Positions 56,138 to 64,000 of a DNA stretch of 64,000 nt are shown here, in pieces (positions within the stretch are counted from its first letter, which is position 1; each line of letters opens with the position of its first letter). Position numbers and translations under genes: made by a program. Under the pieces are notes generated by a model, which was given only the letters and a program-made list of their open reading frames with translations, had not been told where the DNA came from and ran no database searches. Source of the stretch: Mobilitalea sibirica (GTDB lineage: Bacteria > Bacillota > Clostridia > Lachnospirales > Lachnospiraceae); assembly GCF_015999265.1 (NCBI RefSeq), contig NZ_JAEAGR010000005.1, positions 178,001 through 242,000 on the forward strand. The letters run 5' to 3'.

Positions 56138-58843
56138 TCACGAATTCATCTCCCGTTTTTTTGCATTAAACTTCTTTTGCAATTCTACAACAACAATAGG
56201 AGTGAAGGATAATAACAACACGAGGGCCCATTGCCTTAGGTTCAGAGGCACCACCTGGAATACTCTGGATAAAAACGGAACAGATATCACTGTAACCTGT
56301 AAAAAGGAACATATTAAGAAGGAGATAACCAGCTTCGGGTTGCTGAAAAGTCCAATTTCCGATAGGGATCGTCTGCTTCGCATATTAAAGGAATGGAATA
56401 GCTGCGAAAGTCCGAGTACGGCAAACGCCATGGTTCTTCCAACCCAGGGGACATAAGAACCGGGCATAGCATTGGTATCTACCTGATTCGTAAGAGATTT
56501 TAAAAGAGCAGGCATATCGTAATACCGGTAACCGATCACAAAGGCTGTCAGGGCTAAGGAGCCTATTAAAATTCCCTCAAACAGTATCTGAAATGCAAGA
56601 CCATCGGCAAACATTCCTTTTGATGGAGGAACCGGTTTTCGTTGCATAATATCCTTGGCAGTCCGTTCCACTCCCAAGGATATGGCAGGAAGGGAATCGG
56701 TAACTAAATTAACCCAAAGCAGCTGAACTGCCACGAGTGGGGTTGGCAGGCTGAATAAAATTGCTACGAAAATGGTTAAAATCTCACCGATATTACTGGA
56801 CAACAGAAAGTGAACTGCTTTCTTTATGTTGTCATAGATACCTCTTCCTTCCTTTACTGCCGATACTATTGTGGCAAAATTATCATCGGTTAATATCATA
56901 TCGGAAGCATTCTTGGCAACATCGGTACCTGTAATTCCCATAGCGCAGCCGATATCTGCCGCTTTCAGGGCAGGGGCATCATTAACGCCGTCGCCGGTCA
57001 TGGCTACCACTTCGCCACGACTTTGAAAGGCTTTTACGATTCTAACCTTATGTTCGGGAGATACCCGGGCAAACACACGATATCCGGGAATTTTGTTACA
57101 TAGTTCATCATGATCAAGTCTTGAGAGCTCTTCTCCGGTAATCGATTCACTCATGGATGATAGGATACCCAATTCCCTTGCAATAGCAGTTGCAGTTAAA
57201 ACGTGATCACCGGTTATCATCACCGGTTTAATGCCGGCCTGCTTGCATATCCTGACAGCTTCCTTTACTTCTTCCCTTGGAGGGTCTATCATACCAATCA
57301 GACCGATAAAGGTTAAATCATCTTCCAATGAAGTATCATCATAATTCTTTCCTTTGGGGATATTTTTATAAGCTACGGCAATTACCCGAAGGGCTGATCC
57401 GGTCATGGTAGAATTTAATGCGTTAATACGGTTTTTTTCATTTCGCCTCAGAGGGACCTGTTTCCCATTATGATATACATTACTACAGCGGGGTAATATA
57501 TAGTCATAAGCTCCTTTTGTAATACTGCGATAAGTTCCGTCCGGGGATTTATGTACGGTGGTCATTAGTTTTCTGGTTGAATCGAAGGGAATTTCATGTA
57601 TCCTTTCATAAGTTGAATCTAAATTTAATTTATTCATACCTGCATGATAAGCCGCCATTACCAAGGCCTTCTCAGTAGGTTCCCCGGCAATATCGACATG
57701 ATTTTTATCAATTTGAAGCAGAGCATCATTGCATAGGGCCGCATGGGATAGCAAAAATTCACCAAAATCACCTGTCATCTTTTCTTTGCCATACATAGAG
57801 CAGATCTGTGTTACGGTCATGACATTCTGGGTTAAGGTACCGGTTTTATCGGAACAGATTACGGTAGCACTTCCTAAGGTTTCAACAGCAGGAAGCTTTC
57901 GAATAACTGCGTTCTTGCGGGCCATTCTTTGCACCCCTAGGGAAAGCATTATGGTTACGATGGCCGGTAGTCCTTCCGGAATGGCAGCTACAGCTAAGCT
58001 GACCGAGGTCATAAACATATCAAATACGGGCAGGTTTTTCATGAGTCCCATGATGAATATAGCAATACAGATGATGAGCGCTGCTATACCCAAAACTTTC
58101 CCAGTCTTGGCAAGTTTTTTTTGCAGCGGGGTCATAGGAGTCTCATCCTCCATAATTAACTTTGCAATATGGCCAACCTGTGTATTCATACCGGTACCGG
58201 TTATAACAGCAACCCCTCTGCCATAGGTTACCGAACTGGTAGCCATAACAAGGTTACTTCGGTCAGCCAGATTCGTATCCGGATGCAGTCGTACCAGGGC
58301 ATTTTTATCAACCGGATGAGATTCGCCGGTGAGAGAGGCTTCTTCTACCTTTAAATTAACGGAATTTATCAAACGGGCGTCTGCCGGAACAAAACAGCCG
58401 GTATCCAGTAAAATAATATCTCCGGGTACTAATTCAGTTGAATTTATAATGGATACTTTATGGTCTCGCAGTACATGGGCGGTTTGGGCAGATAATTTTT
58501 TTAGGGCCTCTAATGCTTTTTCAGCCTTAGTCTCCTGCATGACACCAAGGGTAGCATTTAGAATTATAATAAGCAATATGATAATTGGATCAAAATAGTC
58601 CGGTTCTCCATCCATATAGGAAACAATTAATGAAATTGCCGCAGCACATATTAATATTACAATCATAAAATCAGCAAATTGGGCAATAAATTTTCGGAAT
58701 AAACTCTTTCCCTTCTTGGCTTCCAGGACATTTTTACCATAGGTCTGCTGTCTTTGTTTCACTTCCTTCGTGGATAACCCTTGGTCAACAAAAACATCCA
58801 ATTCTTTCAGGGTTTCTTCTATGGACATAGTGTGCCAATGCAT
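56138..58843 (-). CDS. Calcium-type P-type ATPase
   Basis: A 901-residue PIIA/PIIB-type cation pump, probably calcium. It has the phosphorylation motif SDKTGTLTQN, the TGES and TGDHV-type motifs, MTGDGVNDAPALK at the hinge and PEGLPAIV in helix 4 with the usual calcium-site residues. Ten membrane helices are expected: helix clusters at about 55-95, 245-300, and six at the end (690-890). The N-terminal HTMSIEETLKELDV segment is usual for SERCA/PMR1-like pumps of Firmicutes. GGGAGAG lies before ATG 58843. A single gene with its own terminator. Confidence 0.92.
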   Translation of the reverse strand: MHWHTMSIEETLKELDVFVDQGLSTKEVKQRQQTYGKNVLEAKKGKSLFRKFIAQFADFMIVILICAAAISLIVSYMDGEPDYFDPIIILLIIILNATLGVMQETKAEKALEALKKLSAQTAHVLRDHKVSIINSTELVPGDIILLDTGCFVPADARLINSVNLKVEEASLTGESHPVDKNALVRLHPDTNLADRSNLVMATSSVTYGRGVAVITGTGMNTQVGHIAKLIMEDETPMTPLQKKLAKTGKVLGIAALIICIAIFIMGLMKNLPVFDMFMTSVSLAVAAIPEGLPAIVTIMLSLGVQRMARKNAVIRKLPAVETLGSATVICSDKTGTLTQNVMTVTQICSMYGKEKMTGDFGEFLLSHAALCNDALLQIDKNHVDIAGEPTEKALVMAAYHAGMNKLNLDSTYERIHEIPFDSTRKLMTTVHKSPDGTYRSITKGAYDYILPRCSNVYHNGKQVPLRRNEKNRINALNSTMTGSALRVIAVAYKNIPKGKNYDDTSLEDDLTFIGLIGMIDPPREEVKEAVRICKQAGIKPVMITGDHVLTATAIARELGILSSMSESITGEELSRLDHDELCNKIPGYRVFARVSPEHKVRIVKAFQSRGEVVAMTGDGVNDAPALKAADIGCAMGITGTDVAKNASDMILTDDNFATIVSAVKEGRGIYDNIKKAVHFLLSSNIGEILTIFVAILFSLPTPLVAVQLLWVNLVTDSLPAISLGVERTAKDIMQRKPVPPSKGMFADGLAFQILFEGILIGSLALTAFVIGYRYYDMPALLKSLTNQVDTNAMPGSYVPWVGRTMAFAVLGLSQLFHSFNMRSRRSLSEIGLFSNPKLVISFLICSFLQVTVISVPFLSRVFQVVPLNLRQWALVLLLSFTPIVVVELQKKFNAKKREMNS

Positions 58844-59297
58844 ATATCTCTCCCGATTAGGTCAATCTTCTTTTAATTATATGAAAGAGGAATGTGATTA
58901 TGTATAGATGTAAGCCGGGTAGCGATATGACATTTTTTTTATGAAAAAAAACATTTACTTATAAAATGATTAGAGTATATAATACATCATTGATACAAAT
59001 GAATTCTCTAAGATAAGTTTATTAGAATTGACTTAAAGATAGTTATCAGAAATTATAACAAAAATGACTATTATTTAAATGTATGAGTACAAAAATAAGT
59101 AATAAAAATAACCACGGATAAACATAAATGAAAAAAGTGAATAATGAATATGTCATGATAAAAGCTTGTTAGAGTATAGCATGTTGATAAATGAGATAAT
59201 TTTGTATAAGATAATGTATCATAACAAAAGAGATAGGAATAACCAAACATGAATGTTATATTATTATTTATGTTACCATAGAAATAAGAGGTGTAAG
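58844..59297. other. Divergent upstream region of ATPase and MATE genes
   Basis: About 450 bases of AT-rich DNA. GAGGTG at about 59287-59292 serves the MATE gene. I see no gene or strong hairpin. Confidence 0.35.
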
Positions 59298-60662
59298 ATG
59301 GCAAGAAATTTAACCCGTGATATGACAAACGGGTCTCCTACAAAATTAATATTAAAATTTTCCGTACCTATGTTAATCGGTAATATATTTCAACAGCTTT
59401 ATAACATGGTGGATTCTATTGTAGTAGGTAAATTTGTGGGAAGTGATGCTTTGGCAGCGGTAGGCTCTACCATGTCAATTCTGTTTTTGATTTTTGGTTT
59501 GACCTTTGGTCTTTCTGCAGGTATCTCGATTGTTATATCGCAATACTTTGGCGCCAAGGATTATGAGAACGTAAAGAAAAGTTTTGCGACAGCTACTTAC
59601 ATCGTGATAGGGGCTTCAGCGATTATGGGTGTAACGGGTTTTCTATTAACACGTACATTCCTGGAGCTTCTAAATACTCCGGATACAATTATTAATGAAT
59701 CTGAAATCTATATGAAGATAGCATTTGCTGGAATACTTGGTATAGCTTGCTATAATGGTATGGCTGCAGTACTGAGGGCTTTAGGTGATTCCATAACACC
59801 TTTAGTATTTTTAATCATCGCCAGTATATTAAATGTTTTATTAGATCTGCTATTCGTCGTTGTGTTTGGTATGGGGGTAGCAGGAGTTGCAATCGCCACA
59901 ATCATTGCACAAATGGTATCGGCAGCCGGTTGTACGATTTATGCCCTATTAAGGGTGAAGTTACTTAGAATGCCGCTTCGGGAGTTTAAACCGGATCCTT
60001 TAATCTTTCGCAAATGCATTCGCCTGGGGCTTCCGGTTGCACTACAAAATTCCTTCGTGTCAGTTTCTTTGATGGCACTACAGAGTGTAATCAACAGCTT
60101 TCATGCTGTGGTAATTGCAGCTACCACGGTAGTTAATCGAATTGAACAGCTGGTATTACAGCCTTCTATGTCCTTAGGTGCGGCAACTGCTTCTTTCACA
60201 GGTCAAAATATCGGAGCCGGTCAGATTGACAGAGTGAAGCAAGGATATCGATCTTCCTCCCTGATCATAATTATTTTCAGCTTAATTATGTTACCGATAA
60301 TGTTTTTTGGCGGCGAAGCCATCATGAAGATATTTACGAAGCAGGAAGATATGGAAGTGGTTCGATATGGTGTAGAAGGAATTCGAATTACCAGCTTTTT
60401 CTATTTCTTCGTAGGCATGATATTTATTACGAGAAATTTTCTAAGCGGAACCGGTGATATTCATATCCCTATGATAATGGGTATTACGGAAGTAATCTGT
60501 AGGGTTTTATTTGCCAGGCTTATGGCTGCCAATGCAAGCATAGGTTTTCGAGGAATCTTCTGGGCAACTGCATTTACCTGGTTGGTTACCGGATTTTTAG
60601 GAATATGGCGTGTGGCAACCGGCAAATGGAAGGGAAAGTCCGTCGTCAAGAATTCGGTATAA
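59298..60662 (+). CDS. MATE family efflux transporter
   Basis: A 454-residue exporter with twelve expected membrane helices in two halves. Family segments are visible: DMTNGSPTKLILKFSVPMLIG at the start, QQLYNMVDSIVVGKFVG, then LGLPVALQNSFVSVS at the start of the second half. Substrates are drugs or cationic compounds driven by sodium or protons. ATG 59298 follows GAGGTG at the right distance; an upstream ATG at 59253 is unlikely. It is transcribed alone. Confidence 0.9.
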   Translation: MARNLTRDMTNGSPTKLILKFSVPMLIGNIFQQLYNMVDSIVVGKFVGSDALAAVGSTMSILFLIFGLTFGLSAGISIVISQYFGAKDYENVKKSFATATYIVIGASAIMGVTGFLLTRTFLELLNTPDTIINESEIYMKIAFAGILGIACYNGMAAVLRALGDSITPLVFLIIASILNVLLDLLFVVVFGMGVAGVAIATIIAQMVSAAGCTIYALLRVKLLRMPLREFKPDPLIFRKCIRLGLPVALQNSFVSVSLMALQSVINSFHAVVIAATTVVNRIEQLVLQPSMSLGAATASFTGQNIGAGQIDRVKQGYRSSSLIIIIFSLIMLPIMFFGGEAIMKIFTKQEDMEVVRYGVEGIRITSFFYFFVGMIFITRNFLSGTGDIHIPMIMGITEVICRVLFARLMAANASIGFRGIFWATAFTWLVTGFLGIWRVATGKWKGKSVVKNSV

Positions 60663-60756
60663 CTAAGGCTCACAATAAAATGGTTGCTTGAATTATTTTG
60701 AATATGGGGGCATTATATCTTGCAACTTTCAAACTAAGGCTCGTAAGATAAAAAAC

Positions 60757-60785
60757 TTGACAAAAAGGTAACAGATGTTTATATT
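60757..60785 (+). promoter_or_regulatory. Promoter of the leuS T-box leader
   Basis: TTGACA at 60757-60762 and TATATT at 60780-60785 with a 17-nt spacer, about 50 nt upstream of the T-box stem I. Confidence 0.6.
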
Positions 60786-60835
60786 AATATAATATATCCA
60801 ATATTGAAAAAGCATGGATAAGGAGTATTAAGAGA

Positions 60836-61057
60836 AAATGTGCTTTCAGAGAGCTGTCGGAAGGTGTGAGACAGCAGTAACAGACTCCCAACTCGCCTTT
60901 GAGCTTCCCGGCTGAACCTATAGTAGGCAGGGACGGTATTCTCGTTATCGAATATTAAGTGCATAATTTAGTCCTGGTAGGACGAATTATGAATTAGAGT
61001 GGTACCACGGAATTCTTATCCTTTCGTCTCTTGTTTGAGACGGGAGGTTTTTTTATA
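60836..61057 (+). promoter_or_regulatory. T-box riboswitch with terminator upstream of leuS
   Basis: The T-box consensus AGAGTGGTACCACGG lies at 60996-61010, with TGGTACC able to bind the tRNA acceptor end. Stem I includes the AGAGAGCTGTCGG start, and CTC at 60892-60894 is a plausible leucine specifier codon. A terminator stem CGTCTC/GAGACG (61025-61042) with flanking pairing is followed by a T-run at 61048. Uncharged leucine tRNA would prevent termination and raise leuS expression. Confidence 0.88.
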
Positions 61058-61131
61058 CCTTTCACGCATAATATTAGTGTGTTTGGAATCGGAGAGAAAA
61101 TTAAATTGATCATTTTGAAGGAGGAAATTTT

Positions 61132-63540
61132 ATGTCAACACCTTATAATCATAAGGAAGTCGAAAAGAAATGGAGAAAGCATTGGGAAGGTCATCCCGTT
61201 AATGTACAGGATGGGAAAAAACCGAAATATTATTGTCTTGATATGTTCCCTTATCCGTCCGGCAGCGGTCTTCATGTAGGGCATTGGAGAGGCTATGTAA
61301 TCAGTGATGTATGGAGCAGATATAAGATACTAAAGGGATATTATATTATCCACCCGATGGGCTGGGATGCTTTTGGTCTACCGGCTGAAAATTATGCAAT
61401 TAAGATGGGTGTTCACCCTAGTATATCAACGGCTGAAAATGTTGCCAATATTAAAAAACAGATCAATGAAATCGCTGCCATCTATGATTGGGATATGGAA
61501 GTGAACACGACAGATCCTAATTTCTATAAGTGGACCCAGTGGATTTTTGTTAAGATGTTTAAAGCAGGTCTGGCATATGAGAAAGAGATGCCGATTAACT
61601 GGTGTCCTTCCTGTAAGACTGGTCTTGCCAATGAAGAAGTTGTTAACGGTGAATGTGAACGCTGTGGCGCTTCTGTAACCAAGAAAAACCTAAAACAGTG
61701 GATGCTAAAAATTACGGAATATGCAGATCGTTTGTTAGAGGATCTGAATAAACTGGATTGGCCGGAAAAGGTTAAGAAGATGCAGTCTGACTGGATTGGT
61801 AAGAGCTACGGTGCAGAAGTGGATTTTACAGTGGATGGAACAGATAACGCCATCCGTGTATATACCACCAGGCCGGACACCCTTTACGGCGCCACCTTTA
61901 TGGTTCTGGCACCGGAGCATGCTATGGCAAAGGAGTTGGCTACCAAAGAGCAGCAGGCAGAAGTAGAGGATTATATTTATAAAGCTTCCATGAAATCCTC
62001 CGTGGATCGTCTGCAGGACAAGGAAAAAACCGGTGTGTTTACGGGAAGCTATGCCATTAACCCCTTAACTAAGAAGAAAATTCCAATTTGGCTGTCGGAT
62101 TATGTTCTGGCGGATTATGGTACAGGAGCTATTATGTGTGTTCCGGCCCATGATGAGAGAGACTTTGAATTTGCCAAGAAATTTGAGATACCGATTGTTC
62201 AGGTAATATCTAAGGATGGCAAAGAAGATCCTGAAATGACTGAGGCATATACAGAGGCCGGCGTTATGATTAATTCCGGTGATTGGAATGGAATGAATTC
62301 CGATAAGGCTAAGCAGGAAGTTCCTGATATGCTGGAGAAGATGGGCATCGGTAAAAAGACGGTTAACTATAAACTCCGTGACTGGGTATTCTCCAGACAG
62401 CGTTACTGGGGAGAACCAATCCCGATTGTTCATTGTGAAGAATGTGGTCCGGTTCCCGTTCCGGAAGAGGAGCTGCCGTTATTGTTGCCGGAGGTTGAAA
62501 AGTACCAGCCCACCGGTACAGGAGAATCGCCTTTGGCGGATATCCATGAATGGGTGAATACCTCCTGTCCTACCTGTGGTAAGCCGGCAAAGAGAGAAAC
62601 CAATACCATGCCTCAATGGGCAGGTTCCTCTTGGTATTTCTTAAGATATGTGGACAGCAAGAATGATAAGGAATTGGTATCCAAAGAAAAGGCTCATGAA
62701 TTATTGCCGGTTGATATGTATATCGGTGGTGTGGAGCATGCGGTTTTACATCTTCTGTATTCCAGATTCTATACGAAATTCTTATATGATATCGGTGTGG
62801 TTGATTTTGAAGAGCCGTTTACAAAACTATTCAATCAGGGTATGATTGGTAAAAACGGTGCGAAAATGAGTAAATCCAAAGGCAATGTTGTGTCTCCTGA
62901 TGATTTGGTGAATGATTACGGCTGTGATTCCTTAAGAATGTATGAATTATTCGTAGGACCTCCGGAACTTGATTCCGAGTGGGATGACAGAGGGATCGAC
63001 GGTGTATATCGTTTTATTAACCGTTTCTTTAACCTGGTATCGGAACATAAGGATAAGAATACCAAAGCTACGGAGGAAATGATTAAGCTGCGTCATAGAA
63101 TGATTTATGATATTACAACCCGTTTGGAAAGCTTTAGTTTAAATACAGTTGTATCAGGTTTCATGGAATACAATAACAAGATGATTGATCTGGCGAAGAA
63201 AGGTGGAGGCATTGATAAGGAGACCTTAGAAACAGCCGTTATCCTGTTAGCTCCTTTCATTCCTCATGTGAGTGAAGAATTATGGTCACAGCTGGGTCAT
63301 GAAACTTCAGTTTTTGAAAACACCTGGCCGGAATATGACGAAGAGAAAATGAAGGATAGTGAAATCGAGATCGCTGTTCAGATTAACGGAAAGACTAAGG
63401 GTACGGTTATGGTGGCAGCTGAAGCATCCAAGGAGGAAGTTTTAGCAGCAGCGAAAGAAGCGATATCAGATAAATTAACCGGTAGCATAATCAAAGAAAT
63501 CTATGTTCCCGGTAAAATCGTGAATATTGTTGTAAAATAG
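61132..63540 (+). CDS. leuS: Leucyl-tRNA synthetase
   Basis: An 802-residue class I aminoacyl-tRNA synthetase attaching leucine to its tRNA. HVGH (about 47-50) and KMSKS (578-582) form the ATP site. A zinc-binding-type Cys pattern CPSCKTGLANEEVVNGECERC is near 160-180, and the CP1 editing domain with TTRPDTLYGAT lies near 240. The WAGSSWYF segment and the C-terminal anticodon domain (HRMIYDITTRLESFSLNT) complete it. AAGGAGG precedes the ATG. Its T-box leader is directly upstream. Confidence 0.98.
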   Translation: MSTPYNHKEVEKKWRKHWEGHPVNVQDGKKPKYYCLDMFPYPSGSGLHVGHWRGYVISDVWSRYKILKGYYIIHPMGWDAFGLPAENYAIKMGVHPSISTAENVANIKKQINEIAAIYDWDMEVNTTDPNFYKWTQWIFVKMFKAGLAYEKEMPINWCPSCKTGLANEEVVNGECERCGASVTKKNLKQWMLKITEYADRLLEDLNKLDWPEKVKKMQSDWIGKSYGAEVDFTVDGTDNAIRVYTTRPDTLYGATFMVLAPEHAMAKELATKEQQAEVEDYIYKASMKSSVDRLQDKEKTGVFTGSYAINPLTKKKIPIWLSDYVLADYGTGAIMCVPAHDERDFEFAKKFEIPIVQVISKDGKEDPEMTEAYTEAGVMINSGDWNGMNSDKAKQEVPDMLEKMGIGKKTVNYKLRDWVFSRQRYWGEPIPIVHCEECGPVPVPEEELPLLLPEVEKYQPTGTGESPLADIHEWVNTSCPTCGKPAKRETNTMPQWAGSSWYFLRYVDSKNDKELVSKEKAHELLPVDMYIGGVEHAVLHLLYSRFYTKFLYDIGVVDFEEPFTKLFNQGMIGKNGAKMSKSKGNVVSPDDLVNDYGCDSLRMYELFVGPPELDSEWDDRGIDGVYRFINRFFNLVSEHKDKNTKATEEMIKLRHRMIYDITTRLESFSLNTVVSGFMEYNNKMIDLAKKGGGIDKETLETAVILLAPFIPHVSEELWSQLGHETSVFENTWPEYDEEKMKDSEIEIAVQINGKTKGTVMVAAEASKEEVLAAAKEAISDKLTGSIIKEIYVPGKIVNIVVK

Positions 63541-64000
63541 TAAAAATGAGCTTGGTTCATATATAAGGATTATCAAATCATATTCAACTATTAGCTGCCT
63601 TATAGGATAAGACTGTTTTATAAATAAACTTGGATAGGAAGGTGTATATGCTTTCTCTTAATGTGCCAACTGGTATAGATGGGAAGCTATATACCTTTTT
63701 ATTAGTATAATCCCAAATCATAACTTTTCTTTAATATTTCTGGTAAATAAATCTTTCAATCATGGTAATATTATGTTAAAATGTAAACGAATTGTAAACA
63801 GATGATAGAACGATGAGGTCTTAATATGAAATAAAAGTATTAAGTTGATAAAATAGAAGGAACATCTCTGGTAGGTAGTGTAAAGTTTGGTATGAAAAAC
63901 TGATATAAAAAAATATGTCCCTTTGAACATTGAAAAAGCAAATATTTTAACCCTGAATTTATGCATTGGCAGGTTACGCCAACCTTGAGTGCAACAAAAA
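63541..64000. other. Final gap, no gene seen
   Basis: 460 bases of AT-rich DNA after leuS. I see no gene, repeat or strong hairpin, and the window ends before the next gene. Confidence 0.3.

Noticed and set aside
56133..58598. Open frames on the plus strand inside the P-type ATPase gene, up to 165 codons
   Set aside because: They lie antisense to a full-length, motif-complete enzyme and show no recognisable domain or ribosome binding site.

Overview
The window is AT-rich chromosomal DNA from a low-GC, anaerobic, spore-forming Firmicute. A plant-fibre-degrading Clostridia member, probably Lachnospiraceae, fits best. The reasons are a T-box in front of leuS, a glmS ribozyme, a LysM/GH18 spore-type hydrolase, a GH10 xylanase lipoprotein, a sensory-type [FeFe]-hydrogenase module and AT-rich intergenic DNA with strong AGGAGG ribosome binding sites. 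The genus is an inference. I see no rRNA, tRNA, CRISPR array or intact insertion sequence.

1-12.8 kb: a long plus-strand operon for a divergent Tad/type IV-like pilus or secretion machine. It holds a CpaF/TadA-type ATPase, a polytopic TadB/TadC-like platform protein, three tandem pilin-like paralogues, a fourth small membrane protein, an M50-type membrane metalloprotease, two large single-pass Cys/His-rich Ig-like proteins and a single-pass protein with a C-terminal zinc-knuckle-like motif. After a convergent VOC gene, 13.6-19.1 kb continues with a small membrane protein and two secreted proteins (438 and 1292 aa) that probably belong to the same surface apparatus.

19.2-23.8 kb: the most unusual part. 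A consensus promoter (TTGACA-17-TATACT) drives a 44-residue peptide ending EGWAAWYEGEEGWG-I-D7-N. Three different radical SAM proteins follow, then a fold-type III PLP decarboxylase (LysA/ornithine decarboxylase type) coupled to the third by an ATGA overlap. This looks like a RiPP or peptide-derived cofactor pathway. I do not recognise it as a described family. A hairpin separates the peptide and first maturase from the rest. No exporter or protease gene lies next to it.

24-36 kb: small accessory and housekeeping genes: DUF2785, two NUDIX hydrolases, DUF3781, a PH-like membrane protein, glutathione peroxidase, a CorC/HlyC-type membrane protein, a zinc-dependent phospholipase C-like protein, a CoiA-like protein, a YbaK deacylase, an HD protein, an ABC transporter pair and a flavin reductase.

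36-64 kb: cell wall, carbohydrate and central metabolism: glmS with its ribozyme, LysM-GH18, xylanase, two tandem signal peptidases I, a sensory hydrogenase/SpoIIE-phosphatase/[2Fe-2S] trio, argH, an M32 carboxypeptidase, eno behind a CRP-like palindrome, a WG-repeat lipoprotein, a calcium-type P-ATPase, a MATE exporter and leuS. Most genes are monocistronic and separated by clear hairpin terminators, unlike the operon and the peptide cluster in the first 24 kb.
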